From assembly GCF_014349105.1 (NCBI RefSeq), contig NZ_JACSJI010000001.1, positions 248,001 through 312,000 of the forward strand: a DNA stretch of 64,000 nucleotides, given 5' to 3'. Below are positions 43,635-53,224 of the stretch, piece after piece. This DNA is from Caulobacter sp. 17J80-11 (GTDB taxonomy: Bacteria > Pseudomonadota > Alphaproteobacteria > Caulobacterales > Caulobacteraceae). Below the pieces are notes generated by a model. It was not told where the DNA came from, searched no databases, and was given only the letters and a program-made list of their open reading frames with translations. How positions within the stretch are numbered: position 1 is the first letter of the stretch; every line of letters begins with the position of its first letter. The position numbers and the translations under genes were made by a program.

Positions 43635-44027
43635 ATGACCCTCGCCCCCACGCCGACGCGCCTCGAGGCCGTGCGCCGCGGCCCGCTCAAGGTGTTCGTC
43701 AAGCGCCTGCGGGTGGACGCCGAGATCGGCGTCTACGCCCACGAGAAGGGCCGCGCCCAGCCGCTGGTCGTCGACGTCGAGCTGGAGCTGGGCGAGCAGC
43801 GCGTCGACCGCTTCGCCGACACCGTGAACTACGAGACCGTCGCCGCCCAGGCCCGCGCCCTCGCGGCCGCCGGCCACGTCGACCTGGTCGAGGAGTACGC
43901 CGACCGGCTGGCGCGCGCCTGCCTGGACGACCTGCGCGTGCGCGGCGTGCGCGTGCGGGTCGAGAAGCCCGAGGCCATCCCGGGCGCCGAAGCCGCCGGC
44001 TGCGAAGTGGCGCTGTCCCGCGCCTGA
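43635..44027 (+). CDS. folB: Dihydroneopterin aldolase FolB
   Basis: A 130-residue enzyme of folate synthesis that cleaves 7,8-dihydroneopterin to 6-hydroxymethyl-dihydropterin and glycolaldehyde. Conserved parts are VKRLRVDAEIGVYAHEKGRAQPLVVDVELEL near the start, then TVNYETVAAQARAL, LVEEYADRLAR, and VRVRVEKPEAIPGAE with the catalytic Lys/Glu. It lies 4 bases after the pteridine-reductase-like SDR and is surely co-transcribed. Confidence 0.92.
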   Translation: MTLAPTPTRLEAVRRGPLKVFVKRLRVDAEIGVYAHEKGRAQPLVVDVELELGEQRVDRFADTVNYETVAAQARALAAAGHVDLVEEYADRLARACLDDLRVRGVRVRVEKPEAIPGAEAAGCEVALSRA

Positions 44028-44080
44028 TCACGGGCGAACCGGCGCGCCGAAGGCGCGTTGACCTCTAGAAGGAGCGTGCG

Positions 44081-44545
44081 ATGCGTCTGGCCGTGCTCTG
44101 TCTGTGCCTGTTGCCGTTGGCGGCGGCCTGCAAGGGCCGCGAGGTGACCCCGGGCCCCGCGCGCGACGAACAGGCCCGACCGGCCGAGCCGCGGGCGGCA
44201 GCCCAGCCCCTGGACGAGCCGCCGTCCTTCGTCGGCGTCTGGGCGGCCAGGCCCGATCTTTGCGCCAACGGCGCCTGGATGTTCACGGCCCAGGGCGTGC
44301 GCACCGCCGGCGAGACGACCTGCACCTGGAGCAAGGTCTCCAAGACCGAGAGCGGCTACACCCTCACCGGCGACTGCTCGGCCGAGGGGCGGAAGTCGCG
44401 GGTCGACGTCATGCTGCTGCTCGACCCGACCCAGCCGGGCCAGATGATCGTGACCGGCGGCCCGTGGGACGTGCCGATCACGCTGGGTCGCTGCAACGGT
44501 CCTGCGAACGCCGCGCCGGCCGCGCCGCCGGCCCCGGCCGGCTGA
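44081..44545 (+). CDS. Lipoprotein of unknown function
   Basis: A 154-residue predicted lipoprotein (lipobox LAAAC with Cys17). After a Pro/Ala/Glu-rich linker (to about 48) there is a compact domain with paired cysteines: FVGVWAARPDLCANGAWMF, TTCTWSKVSKTESGYTL and DCSAEGRKS. The tail is Ala/Pro-rich. The pattern of a CW/CS-type secreted binding domain is similar to small outer-membrane lipoproteins with no assigned role. ATG at 44081 follows AGAAGGAGCG. Confidence 0.75.
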   Translation: MRLAVLCLCLLPLAAACKGREVTPGPARDEQARPAEPRAAAQPLDEPPSFVGVWAARPDLCANGAWMFTAQGVRTAGETTCTWSKVSKTESGYTLTGDCSAEGRKSRVDVMLLLDPTQPGQMIVTGGPWDVPITLGRCNGPANAAPAAPPAPAG

Positions 44546-44609
44546 CGTTGCGCGGCGCGGACGCACGGCGCACCATGACCGAACGCTGATCAGCGAGTCG
44601 CAGGCGAAT

Positions 44610-45161
44610 ATGAGCGATCCGAAGGACCCGAACGAGCCGACCCCGCCGGAGGAACCCATGGTTCCGCCGCCGCCGCCCGAGCCGTCGGAAGAGGCGCGCC
44701 GCATCGAGAGCGACCCGGCCTTCAGCCCGGCCGGCGCCATGGGCGCCGACGCCCTGTCCGGCGGCGCCCACCACGGCCGCACCATCGGCGCGGGCGCGCC
44801 CGACACCGCCTTCGAGGCCGGCGCGGCCGCCAGCAGCGACAAGACCATGGCGGTGGTGATCTACGTCCTCTACCTGGCGGGCCTGATCACCGGCGGCCTG
44901 ACCTCGATCGCCGGCGTGATCCTGGCCTACATGAGCAAGGCCGAGGCGCCCGACTGGCTGCGCACCCACTACCTGTTCCAGATCCGCACCTTCTGGATCG
45001 CCACCGCGGCCTTCGTGGTCGGCCTGGCGACGTCGGTGATCGGCGTCGGCGTGCTGCTGATCCTGGCCACCGTCGTGTGGTTCGTGGTGCGCTGCGCCAT
45101 GGGCCTGAACTGGCTGTTCAAGGGCCAGGCCTATCCGAACTACCAGACCTGGATGGTCTGA
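44610..45161 (+). CDS. DUF4870-like membrane protein, copy 1
   Basis: A 183-residue protein with a Pro/Glu/Gly-rich N-terminus (1-75) and three membrane helices in the C-terminal half. The segment VIYVLYLAGLITGGLTSIAGVILAYMSKAEAPDWLRTHYLFQIRTFW is typical of the DUF4870 family, which has no proven function. Its ATG is preceded by CAGGCGAAT only weakly. A shorter paralog follows 3 bases later; the pair likely arose by tandem duplication. Confidence 0.82.
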   Translation: MSDPKDPNEPTPPEEPMVPPPPPEPSEEARRIESDPAFSPAGAMGADALSGGAHHGRTIGAGAPDTAFEAGAAASSDKTMAVVIYVLYLAGLITGGLTSIAGVILAYMSKAEAPDWLRTHYLFQIRTFWIATAAFVVGLATSVIGVGVLLILATVVWFVVRCAMGLNWLFKGQAYPNYQTWMV

Positions 45162-45164
45162 CGG

Positions 45165-45542
45165 ATGAGCGATCAGGTTCCCGCGGCGACCTCGGACGCC
45201 GGCAAGTCTTCGGCCATCGCGGTCTACGTCCTTTACCTGCTGTCGATCCCGAGCGTCGGCGTGCTGGTGCTGGTGGGGCTGGTCTGGGCCTACGTCGCCC
45301 GGGCCGAGGCGGCCGGCTGGGTGCGCACCCACTTCGACCAGCAGATCCGCGTCTTCTGGGTGGCCTTCTGGTGGGCCGTCGGGCTGGGCGTGCTCAGCGT
45401 GATCGGCTGGCTGTTGCTGGCCGTGCTGATCGGCGTGCCGATCCTGGCCCTGGCCGGGCTGCTCGGCCTGGTGGTGACCATCTGGTTCTGCCTGAAGAGC
45501 GCGCTCGGCCTGGTCGCCCTGCTGCAGGACAAGCCGGCCTGA
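45165..45542 (+). CDS. DUF4870-like membrane protein, copy 2
   Basis: A 125-residue paralog of the previous gene without its long N-terminus. Conserved words are VYVLYLLSIPSVGVLVLVGLVWAYVARAEAAGWVRTHFDQQIRVFW. It is coupled to the first copy (start 3 bases after its stop). A 9-bp hairpin (45537-45545 with 45553-45561) overlaps its stop codon but has no T-run. Confidence 0.85.
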   Translation: MSDQVPAATSDAGKSSAIAVYVLYLLSIPSVGVLVLVGLVWAYVARAEAAGWVRTHFDQQIRVFWVAFWWAVGLGVLSVIGWLLLAVLIGVPILALAGLLGLVVTIWFCLKSALGLVALLQDKPA

Positions 45543-45570
45543 AGCTGCTTTAGCTTCAGGCCGCTGCGGC

Positions 45571-46083
45571 TCAGCAGTCCCCGATCCGGCGGGCGTCGAC
45601 GTTCAGGGTGGTGGTGCGGTTCATCTGCGGCACCGCCGCCCCCGTGACCTTCATCTCCGAGCGCACCTGGTAGCGCTTATCGAAGTCGCCCGAGGCGACG
45701 CCGCTCAGGGCGACCTTGCCGCCCGAGCCCATGTCGCACTGGGTGGCGAACTTCCACGAACCGTCCAGCTGGCGGGTCACCGTGTGTTTGCGGCAGTTTT
45801 CGCCCTGGGCCTGCGGATTGAAGGCGGTGGCGTCGTCCTCGCCCGCCTTCACGCAGGTCTGGGCGGTCTGGACGAAATCGATGCCGCCCATCGACATCTG
45901 CATCTCCCAGAGGCCCGGCTTGCGCTTGAAGCTCGGGGCCTCGCCCGGCTTGCCGGCCGGGGCCGCCGTCGCCGTCGCGGCCGGGGGCTGGGCCGACGTT
46001 GGCGCTTCGGCCTTTTCCTCCCGCTTGTGGCAGGCGCCGAGCGCCAGGACGGAAAGCACGACGACGGACGCGGTCACACGCAT
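45571..46083 (-). CDS. DUF3617-like lipoprotein
   Basis: A 170-residue predicted lipoprotein (lipobox LGAC, Cys18). A Pro/Ala-rich linker (25-50) precedes a domain beginning FKRKPGLWEMQMSM, typical of DUF3617, with later paired cysteines QTCVKAG, NCRKHT, QCDMG and a terminal GDC. DUF3617 proteins are small periplasmic or outer-membrane proteins of unknown role. It is convergent with the DUF4870 pair and divergent from the GNAT-like gene at 46208. Confidence 0.87.
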   Translation of the reverse strand: MRVTASVVVLSVLALGACHKREEKAEAPTSAQPPAATATAAPAGKPGEAPSFKRKPGLWEMQMSMGGIDFVQTAQTCVKAGEDDATAFNPQAQGENCRKHTVTRQLDGSWKFATQCDMGSGGKVALSGVASGDFDKRYQVRSEMKVTGAAVPQMNRTTTLNVDARRIGDC

Positions 46084-46207
46084 GGAAAGCCTCCCCCGAA
46101 TCCGCCGCGCCCGCGCGCGGCGTCGGCACGTAAGAGAACACAGTTACGTGCGTTCGTCAGGCCGCGGCCGCGCCGGAACGCGGGGCGGGGTGACGGGTTT
46201 GGTGGGA

Positions 46208-46534
46208 ATGACCAAGCAAGTCTTTCTCGACGACCCGCACCGCAGCCGCTTCGAGATGCCGGTCGACGACGTGCTGGTGTTCGCCGAATACCACCGAGGT
46301 CCCGGCCGGATCATCATCGACCGGGTGGTTTTCCCTGCGAAGCTGCTGGGCACGCCCGCGCCGGACCGCTTCATGCGAAGGGTGGTCGAACACATCCGCG
46401 AACTGAAGCTGAAGCTCGAGGTCGAGGACCCGACCTTCGCTCGCTGGATGGACGCCCATCCCGAAAACCGCGATCTTCTGGCCCCGCGCCAGCCGCCTCT
46501 GGACGCCTCCGGCGGCGAGTCGGCGCGGCCCTGA
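46208..46534 (+). CDS. GNAT-like protein with degraded acetyl-CoA loop
   Basis: A 108-residue protein of the YjdJ-type small GNAT fold: HRSRFEMPVDDVLVFAEYHRGPGRIIIDRVVFPAKLLG, then GTPAPDRFMRRVVEHIREL. The loop that should be an acetyl-CoA-binding R-G-x-G-x-A (compare GTGAAGRFM in the next gene) reads GTPAPDRFM and lacks the glycines. The C-terminal PVCSYA motif is also absent, so acetyl transfer is unlikely. A paralog follows 13 bases later. ATG at 46208 is the chosen start. Confidence 0.7.
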   Translation: MTKQVFLDDPHRSRFEMPVDDVLVFAEYHRGPGRIIIDRVVFPAKLLGTPAPDRFMRRVVEHIRELKLKLEVEDPTFARWMDAHPENRDLLAPRQPPLDASGGESARP

Positions 46535-46547
46535 GCCGGAGAGCTCC

Positions 46548-46826
46548 GTGAACGAAACCGCCTTCCGTCATCTGCCCGAGCAGAAGCGTTTCGAATGGCC
46601 GATGGACGGCGGCGACGTATGGGCCCGCTACAGCCGTGACGGCGACACCCTGGCCGTCCTGCACGTCGAGGCCGACCCGGCGCTGCGCGGCACAGGCGCG
46701 GCCGGGCGGTTCATGCAGGCCCTGGTCGAGTGGGCCCGCGCCGAGGGCGTGAAGCTTCGGCCCGTGTGCTCCTATGCGGCGGTATGGCTGCAGCGAAGCA
46801 AGGCTTCCCACGACGTTCTGGCTTGA
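46548..46826 (+). CDS. YjdJ-type GNAT acetyltransferase-like protein
   Basis: A 92-residue minimal GNAT protein. The sheet and helix pattern FEWPMDGGDVWARYSRDGDTLAVLHVEADPALRGTGAAGRFMQAL fits PF14542-type acetyltransferases, with RGTGAAGRF as the pyrophosphate loop and VKLRPVCSYAAVWLQRS as the conserved C-terminal motif. Role and substrate are unknown; YjdJ-like proteins are common and uncharacterised. It is the intact partner of the preceding degenerate paralog. Confidence 0.85.
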   Translation: MNETAFRHLPEQKRFEWPMDGGDVWARYSRDGDTLAVLHVEADPALRGTGAAGRFMQALVEWARAEGVKLRPVCSYAAVWLQRSKASHDVLA

Positions 46827-46842
46827 CGCACGCGCCCCGCGG

Positions 46843-46868
46843 CGCTTGGTCTGCACCCGGACCAAGCG
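46843..46868 (+). promoter_or_regulatory. Hairpin ahead of the amidohydrolase start
   Basis: CGCTTGGTC (46843-46851) pairs with GACCAAGCG (46860-46868), and CCCC just upstream can extend pairing into the GGGGAGG Shine-Dalgarno (46868-46874) of the gene at 46880. It could terminate the GNAT transcript or mask the ribosome site; no T-run follows. Confidence 0.35.
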
Positions 46869-46879
46869 GGGAGGCGTCC

Positions 46880-48559
46880 ATGCGTACGACGGTGTCGGTT
46901 CTGGCTCTGGCCGGACTTCTGTGGGCGGGCGCGGCCAGCGCCGCCGAGGCGCCGGCCGACCTGGTGTTCTGGGGCGGGCCGATCCACACGGCCGACGACG
47001 CCCACCCGACGGCTCAGGCCGTTGCGGTCCGGGGCGGCCGCATCGCCTATGTCGGCGACCGCAAGGGCGCCCAGGCCTTCGTCGGCGCCAAGACCCAGGA
47101 GGTCGACCTGAAGGGCGCCGCCCTGTTCCCCGGCTTCACCGACGCCCACGCCCACCTCTACGGCATCGGCCAGCGCGAGCTGACCCTCAACCTGGAAGGC
47201 GTGCAGTCCGCCGCCGCCCTGGCTGCGGCGGTGAAGGCGCGCGCCGCGCAGACCCCGGGCACGGGACCGATCCTGGGCCGCGGCTGGATCGAGACCCATT
47301 GGCCGGAGAAGCGCTTCCCGACCCGCCAGGATCTGGACGCGGTGGTCTCCGACCGGCCGGTGGTGCTGATGCGCGCCGACGGCCACGCCCTTGTCGCCAA
47401 CAGCGCGGCGCTGAAGCTCGCCGGGATTGACCGCAACACCAAGGCCCCTAGCGGCGGCGACATCCTCAAGGACGCCAGCGGCGAGCCGACCGGCATGCTG
47501 ATCGACGCGGCCATGGGCCTGATGTCGGCGCTGGCCCAGCAGCCGACGCCCGAGGAGATGCGCCGCACCTTCCAGGCCGGCTTCAAGGTCTATTCGGAGT
47601 ACGGCTGGACCGGCCTGCACAACATGAGCGTGCCGTGGGACCAGGCGCTGATGCTGGAGGACTTCGCCAGGGACGGCGAGCTGCCGCTGCGGGTCTACAA
47701 CGCGGTCACGCCCGAGGCCGGCAAGATGCTGCTGGCGACCGGCCCGCGCAGCGCCGCCGACAGCCGCGTGGTCACCCGCACCATCAAGTTCTACGCCGAC
47801 GGCGCGCTCGGCTCGCGCGGCGCGGCCCTGTTCGAGAAGTACCACGACGCCGACACCACGGGCCTGGTGCAGATGAAGGCCGAGGACGTCGTGCCGGTCT
47901 ACGAGGAGGCCCTGCGCAAGGGGATCCAGGTCGCCACCCACGCCATCGGCGACCGCGGCAACAGCCTGGTGCTGGACTGGTACGCCCAGGCCTTCGCCGA
48001 GGTGCCGGCGGCCGAGCGCAAGGTGGCCGAGCCGCGCTGGCGGGTCGAGCACGCCCAGATCCTGACCGCCAAGGACATCGCCCGCTTCCCGGCCCTGCAC
48101 GTGATCCCGTCCATGCAGCCCAGCCACGCCATCGGCGACCTGCACTTCGCGCCCTCCCGCCTGGGCGAGGATCGGCTGGCCGGGGCCTACGCCTGGAAGA
48201 GCCTGATCGAGGCCGGGGCGATCGTGCCCGCCGGCTCGGACGCGCCGGTCGAGCGCGGCGACCCGCGCATCGAGTTCTACGCGGCGGTGGCCCGCAAGGA
48301 TCTGAGCGGCTTCTCCGCCCCGGACTGGCATCCGGAGCAGGCGGTCGACCGCGAGACGGCGCTGAAGATGTTCACCCTGTGGCCGGCCTTCGCCTCCTTC
48401 GCCGAGAAGGACCTGGGCTCGATCACGGTGGGCAAGCGCGCCGACTTCAGCGTGTTCGACGTCGACCTGATGACCGTGCCGGAGGCGGCGATCCCGAAGG
48501 CGAAGGCGCTGATGACCGTGGTCGACGGCAAGACGGCCTTCCGCGCGGCCGGCTGGTGA
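46880..48559 (+). CDS. Exported amidohydrolase (YtcJ-like)
   Basis: A 559-residue metal-dependent hydrolase with signal peptide (1-22). The metallo-beta-alpha-barrel motifs are DAHAHLYG (metal-binding HxH) near 93, THAIGDRGN near 355, VEHAQI near 392, and a terminal AGSDAPVERGDPRIEF near 453. The IKFYADGALGSRGAAL stretch supplies the catalytic Lys-type region. The family acts on imidazolone, formamide and other substrates, so the substrate is unknown. The frame is open to 46730, but the ATG at 46880, with GGGGAGG 6 bases ahead, starts the signal peptide. Confidence 0.92.
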   Translation: MRTTVSVLALAGLLWAGAASAAEAPADLVFWGGPIHTADDAHPTAQAVAVRGGRIAYVGDRKGAQAFVGAKTQEVDLKGAALFPGFTDAHAHLYGIGQRELTLNLEGVQSAAALAAAVKARAAQTPGTGPILGRGWIETHWPEKRFPTRQDLDAVVSDRPVVLMRADGHALVANSAALKLAGIDRNTKAPSGGDILKDASGEPTGMLIDAAMGLMSALAQQPTPEEMRRTFQAGFKVYSEYGWTGLHNMSVPWDQALMLEDFARDGELPLRVYNAVTPEAGKMLLATGPRSAADSRVVTRTIKFYADGALGSRGAALFEKYHDADTTGLVQMKAEDVVPVYEEALRKGIQVATHAIGDRGNSLVLDWYAQAFAEVPAAERKVAEPRWRVEHAQILTAKDIARFPALHVIPSMQPSHAIGDLHFAPSRLGEDRLAGAYAWKSLIEAGAIVPAGSDAPVERGDPRIEFYAAVARKDLSGFSAPDWHPEQAVDRETALKMFTLWPAFASFAEKDLGSITVGKRADFSVFDVDLMTVPEAAIPKAKALMTVVDGKTAFRAAGW

Positions 48560-48618
48560 GGATCAGAGCGCGATAGCGGAAAGTGGTCGCCGGTTTCGGC
48601 GGCCATCGCGCTCCATGT

Positions 48619-49206
48619 TCAGCGCCGCGGCTGGTCGCGGCGTTCCTGGGACCTGGACGCGGCGGGACGGCTCCGTTCCTCGCGCTCCAGGCTCTCGTCG
48701 CGCTCGGCGGCGCGGCCGAACGACTTCGGCTCGCCTTCGATTTCCAGTTCGGCGCCCAGCTGAGCCATGACCTTCATCTTGCGTTCGGCGAGCTTGGCGC
48801 CGAGCGCGACCAGGTCGAGATCGGTCTTGCGGACCTCGGGGAACATCTCCTTCTCCTCCTCCTGGACGTGGTGCTGGATCTGCTCCTGCAGGACCTTCAC
48901 CTTGGCTTCCAGGAAGGCGTCCTCGACGTCCGCGCCCTCGATGTCGGAGATCAGCTGCTTGGCCGACTTGTGCTCGACCACGGCCTCGTTGAGCATCTCC
49001 TCCTCCAGCTTGCCGCGCAGGGCCGGATAGAACAGCTCTTCCTCGATCTGGGTGTGCACCTTCAGCATCAGGCACACCCGCTCGGCCAGGGCCGACCGCT
49101 CGTTCTCGTCCTGGGTCTGGTCGAACTTTCGAAACAGCTGCTCCACCTCGCGGTGGTCGCGCTTCAACAGCTCCAGCGCGTCCTGGTCCTTGTCCCGTTC
49201 GGCCAT
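48619..49206 (-). CDS. Hemerythrin HHE-domain protein
   Basis: A 195-residue four-helix protein of the hemerythrin-like HHE type. The diiron ligand pattern is visible as LLKRDHREVEQLF, MLKVHTQIEEELFYP (H and E), VVEHKSAKQLI and HHVQEEEKEMFPE. Such proteins bind O2 or NO or protect against oxidative stress. The last 45 residues are a charged Arg/Glu tail. The gene is convergent with the amidohydrolase and divergent from the GNAT gene at 49319. Confidence 0.9.
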   Translation of the reverse strand: MAERDKDQDALELLKRDHREVEQLFRKFDQTQDENERSALAERVCLMLKVHTQIEEELFYPALRGKLEEEMLNEAVVEHKSAKQLISDIEGADVEDAFLEAKVKVLQEQIQHHVQEEEKEMFPEVRKTDLDLVALGAKLAERKMKVMAQLGAELEIEGEPKSFGRAAERDESLEREERSRPAASRSQERRDQPRR

Positions 49207-49318
49207 GCTCTACTCCCACTGACGGCGGCGTGAACTGGCAGGAGGAACGGAAGCCCTGGGCGCCGGTTCCGCGACTCGCGCCCTTGAGCCGCCGGCGCCG
49301 CTCGGCCAAGCTGGCGCG

Positions 49319-49846
49319 ATGCAAAGCTTCACCGTCCCCACGCTCGACACCGAGCGCCTGACCTTGACCGGCCATCGCCTGGACGACTTCGCCGACAGCG
49401 CCGCCATGTGGGGCGACGCGGAGGTCACCCGCCACATCGGCGGCCGGCCGTCGACCGAGGAGGAGGTGTGGGCGCGGCTGCTGCGCTACGCCGGCCACTG
49501 GGCGTTCATGGGCTTCGGCTACTGGGTGATCCGCGAGAAGGCCACGGGCCGGTTCGTCGGCGAGGCCGGCTTCGGCGACTTTCGCCGCGACCTCACCCCC
49601 GGTTTCGACGGCGCCCCGGAGGCCGGCTGGGCGCTAGCGCCGTGGGCGCACGGCCGCGGCTACGCCACCGAGGCGGTCCGCGCCGTCCTGGCCTGGGGCG
49701 AGACGCGTTTCGACGGCGCGCGCACGGTCTGCATGATCGACCCCGGCAACACCGCCTCGCAGCGGGTGGCCGAGAAGCTGGGCTTCCGCGAATTCGTGCG
49801 GGCCACCTACAAGGGCGCCGACACGATCCTGTTCGAGCGGCGCTGA
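49319..49846 (+). CDS. RimJ/RimL-like GNAT acetyltransferase
   Basis: A 175-residue acetyltransferase of the RimJ/RimL branch. Features are LDTERLTLTGHRLDDFAD at the N-terminus, the central strand pattern GYWVIREKATGRFVGEAGFGDF, EAGWALAPWAHGRGYATEAV with the acetyl-CoA loop GRGYA, and the terminal IDPGNTASQRVAEKLGF motif. Substrate is unknown; members acetylate ribosomal protein N-termini or small amines. Followed 23 bases later by a pair of small membrane proteins on the same strand. Confidence 0.93.
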   Translation: MQSFTVPTLDTERLTLTGHRLDDFADSAAMWGDAEVTRHIGGRPSTEEEVWARLLRYAGHWAFMGFGYWVIREKATGRFVGEAGFGDFRRDLTPGFDGAPEAGWALAPWAHGRGYATEAVRAVLAWGETRFDGARTVCMIDPGNTASQRVAEKLGFREFVRATYKGADTILFERR

Positions 49847-49869
49847 GGTCGGCCGAGAGCCCCAGTTCA

Positions 49870-50310
49870 ATGATTGCGTTCCTCAACGTCCTGATGGACG
49901 TCGCGTACTTGTCCGTGGTGTTCCTGGCCCTGCGGCTGGGCGGCCGCTATGAGCGATACCTGGGCTTCGCCCAGGCGGCCATGTGGGTGGCGGTCCAGCT
50001 CGTGCAGCGGTTCGCCATGCCGAAGGTGCCGCTGGCCGCCTTTATGGCGCTCGACCTCGGCCTGCTCGCAGCGCACCTGTGGCTGCTGTCCAGAGTCCGC
50101 TCCGCCTGGCTCGTCTGGTCGGCCGGCGCCGTGGCGTTGAGCATCGTGACGGAGGCCGCATACGGCCTTCGGCTGCTGCCGTCGCGCTGGATATATTTCA
50201 ACACGGTCGCGGTGCTCGGGTACGTCCAACTCGGCGCCCTGGCCTACGCCGTCCTGCGTCGCCGGGTGGGGCCGCCGTTCCGACCGGCCCCGGCGGTCGG
50301 GTCGGGCTGA
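49870..50310 (+). CDS. Small membrane protein, GGRYER family copy 1
   Basis: A 146-residue protein with four or five hydrophobic segments. After a first helix (1-22) it has the motif GGRYER at 24-29, and it ends VLRRRVGPPFRP. The second copy, overlapping by one base, shares GGRYER and the RQRIGPP end, so they are paralogs. Family and function are not recognised. Helix packing with Arg pairs suggests an inner-membrane dimer. Confidence 0.75.
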   Translation: MIAFLNVLMDVAYLSVVFLALRLGGRYERYLGFAQAAMWVAVQLVQRFAMPKVPLAAFMALDLGLLAAHLWLLSRVRSAWLVWSAGAVALSIVTEAAYGLRLLPSRWIYFNTVAVLGYVQLGALAYAVLRRRVGPPFRPAPAVGSG

Positions 50311-50747
50311 TGTCCTATCCGCTGAGCCCGTGGCCGCTTCTGTTGGACATCGCCCGGCTCGCCGTCCTGATCCTGTTGGTCAGCAAAGGCGGTCGTTACG
50401 AGCGCGTCCTGGCGCTGATGTTCCTGCCGACGTGGTTGGCCGACCAGCTGGCCCTCGCGACGGGCGAGGGCGGGCTGTCCGGCTTGGGCGACCTCGCCCT
50501 GCTCGCCGGGCACGTGTGGGTTCTATGGCGGCGCCGACCGGCCTGGCTCGGGCTGGCCGCCCTGGTCCAGGCCTGCAAGACCGTTCTGGTGCTTGTCTTC
50601 GCGCCGCCGCCCGAGGCGCCGGAAGGTGCGGCGGGGTGGGCGGTGCTGGTGCTGGCCTTCGCCCAGCTCTGCTGCCTCGCGTTCGGCGTGCTGCGCCAGC
50701 GGATCGGCCCGCCGGCCGCGGTTCCGGCCGAGGTCCGGTCGAATTGA
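50310..50747 (+). CDS. Small membrane protein, GGRYER family copy 2
   Basis: A 145-residue paralog of the previous gene, with GGRYER at 27-32 and the ending VLRQRIGPPAAVPAE. Its ATG shares the A of the first gene's TGA (TGATG), so translation is linked. The two copies differ in hydrophobic segment lengths and probably form one complex. Confidence 0.78.
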   Translation: MSYPLSPWPLLLDIARLAVLILLVSKGGRYERVLALMFLPTWLADQLALATGEGGLSGLGDLALLAGHVWVLWRRRPAWLGLAALVQACKTVLVLVFAPPPEAPEGAAGWAVLVLAFAQLCCLAFGVLRQRIGPPAAVPAEVRSN

Positions 50748-50786
50748 TCCCGCGGAACTGTCGCCGGCCCCGTGGGTTCGGGGCGG

Positions 50787-51164
50787 ATGCTGCCAGTGTC
50801 CGCGCGTACCCCTCCTTTCGCCGTCGCGGCGAGTCTGCTGATCGCCGCCCCGGCGACGGCCTCGATCACCCCGGCCGACCTGGAGCCGGCCTTCACCGGC
50901 ACGGTGATCTCCACCTATCCGGACGGCCGCCAGGGCAAGCTCTGGCTGAACCGCGACGGCAGCTACAAGGGCCAGGGCCGACGCGGCCACCTGTCCAGCG
51001 GCCGCTGGAGCCTGAAGGGCGACCGGATCTGCCTGCGCCAGTCACGCCCGGTGCCGGTGCCGTTCCAGTACTGCACCGACGTGCCGGACGAGGGGACCAC
51101 CACCTGGACCGAAAAGGCGGTGACCGGCGAACAGCTGCAGATGGAGCTGGTCGCCGGCCGTTAG
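50787..51164 (+). CDS. Exported protein of unknown function, 125 aa
   Basis: A small secreted protein with signal peptide (about 1-24, ending TASI). The mature part is beta-rich: TGTVISTYPDGRQGKLWLNRDGSYKG, then LSSGRWSLKGDRICLRQSRP and QYCTDVPDEGTTTWTEK, with two cysteines likely disulfide-bonded. This pattern of short strands with a DG and WxL-type repeat looks like small lipocalin- or META-like domains, but I do not assign a family. A GTG at 50772 would add five residues; ATG at 50787 is preferred. It is convergent with thiC. Confidence 0.72.
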   Translation: MLPVSARTPPFAVAASLLIAAPATASITPADLEPAFTGTVISTYPDGRQGKLWLNRDGSYKGQGRRGHLSSGRWSLKGDRICLRQSRPVPVPFQYCTDVPDEGTTTWTEKAVTGEQLQMELVAGR

Positions 51165-51171
51165 CGCCTCG

Positions 51172-53178
<2,007 letters not shown>

Positions 53179-53224
53179 CGGCGCGAACCTACGCTCAAGC
53201 GCTCGCGCGTCAAGCGCCAGCGGC

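Noticed and set aside
45537-45561. Hairpin at the end of the second DUF4870-like gene as a terminator
   Set aside because: The 9-bp stem overlaps the stop codon and has no T-run on either strand, so it is not listed as a terminator.
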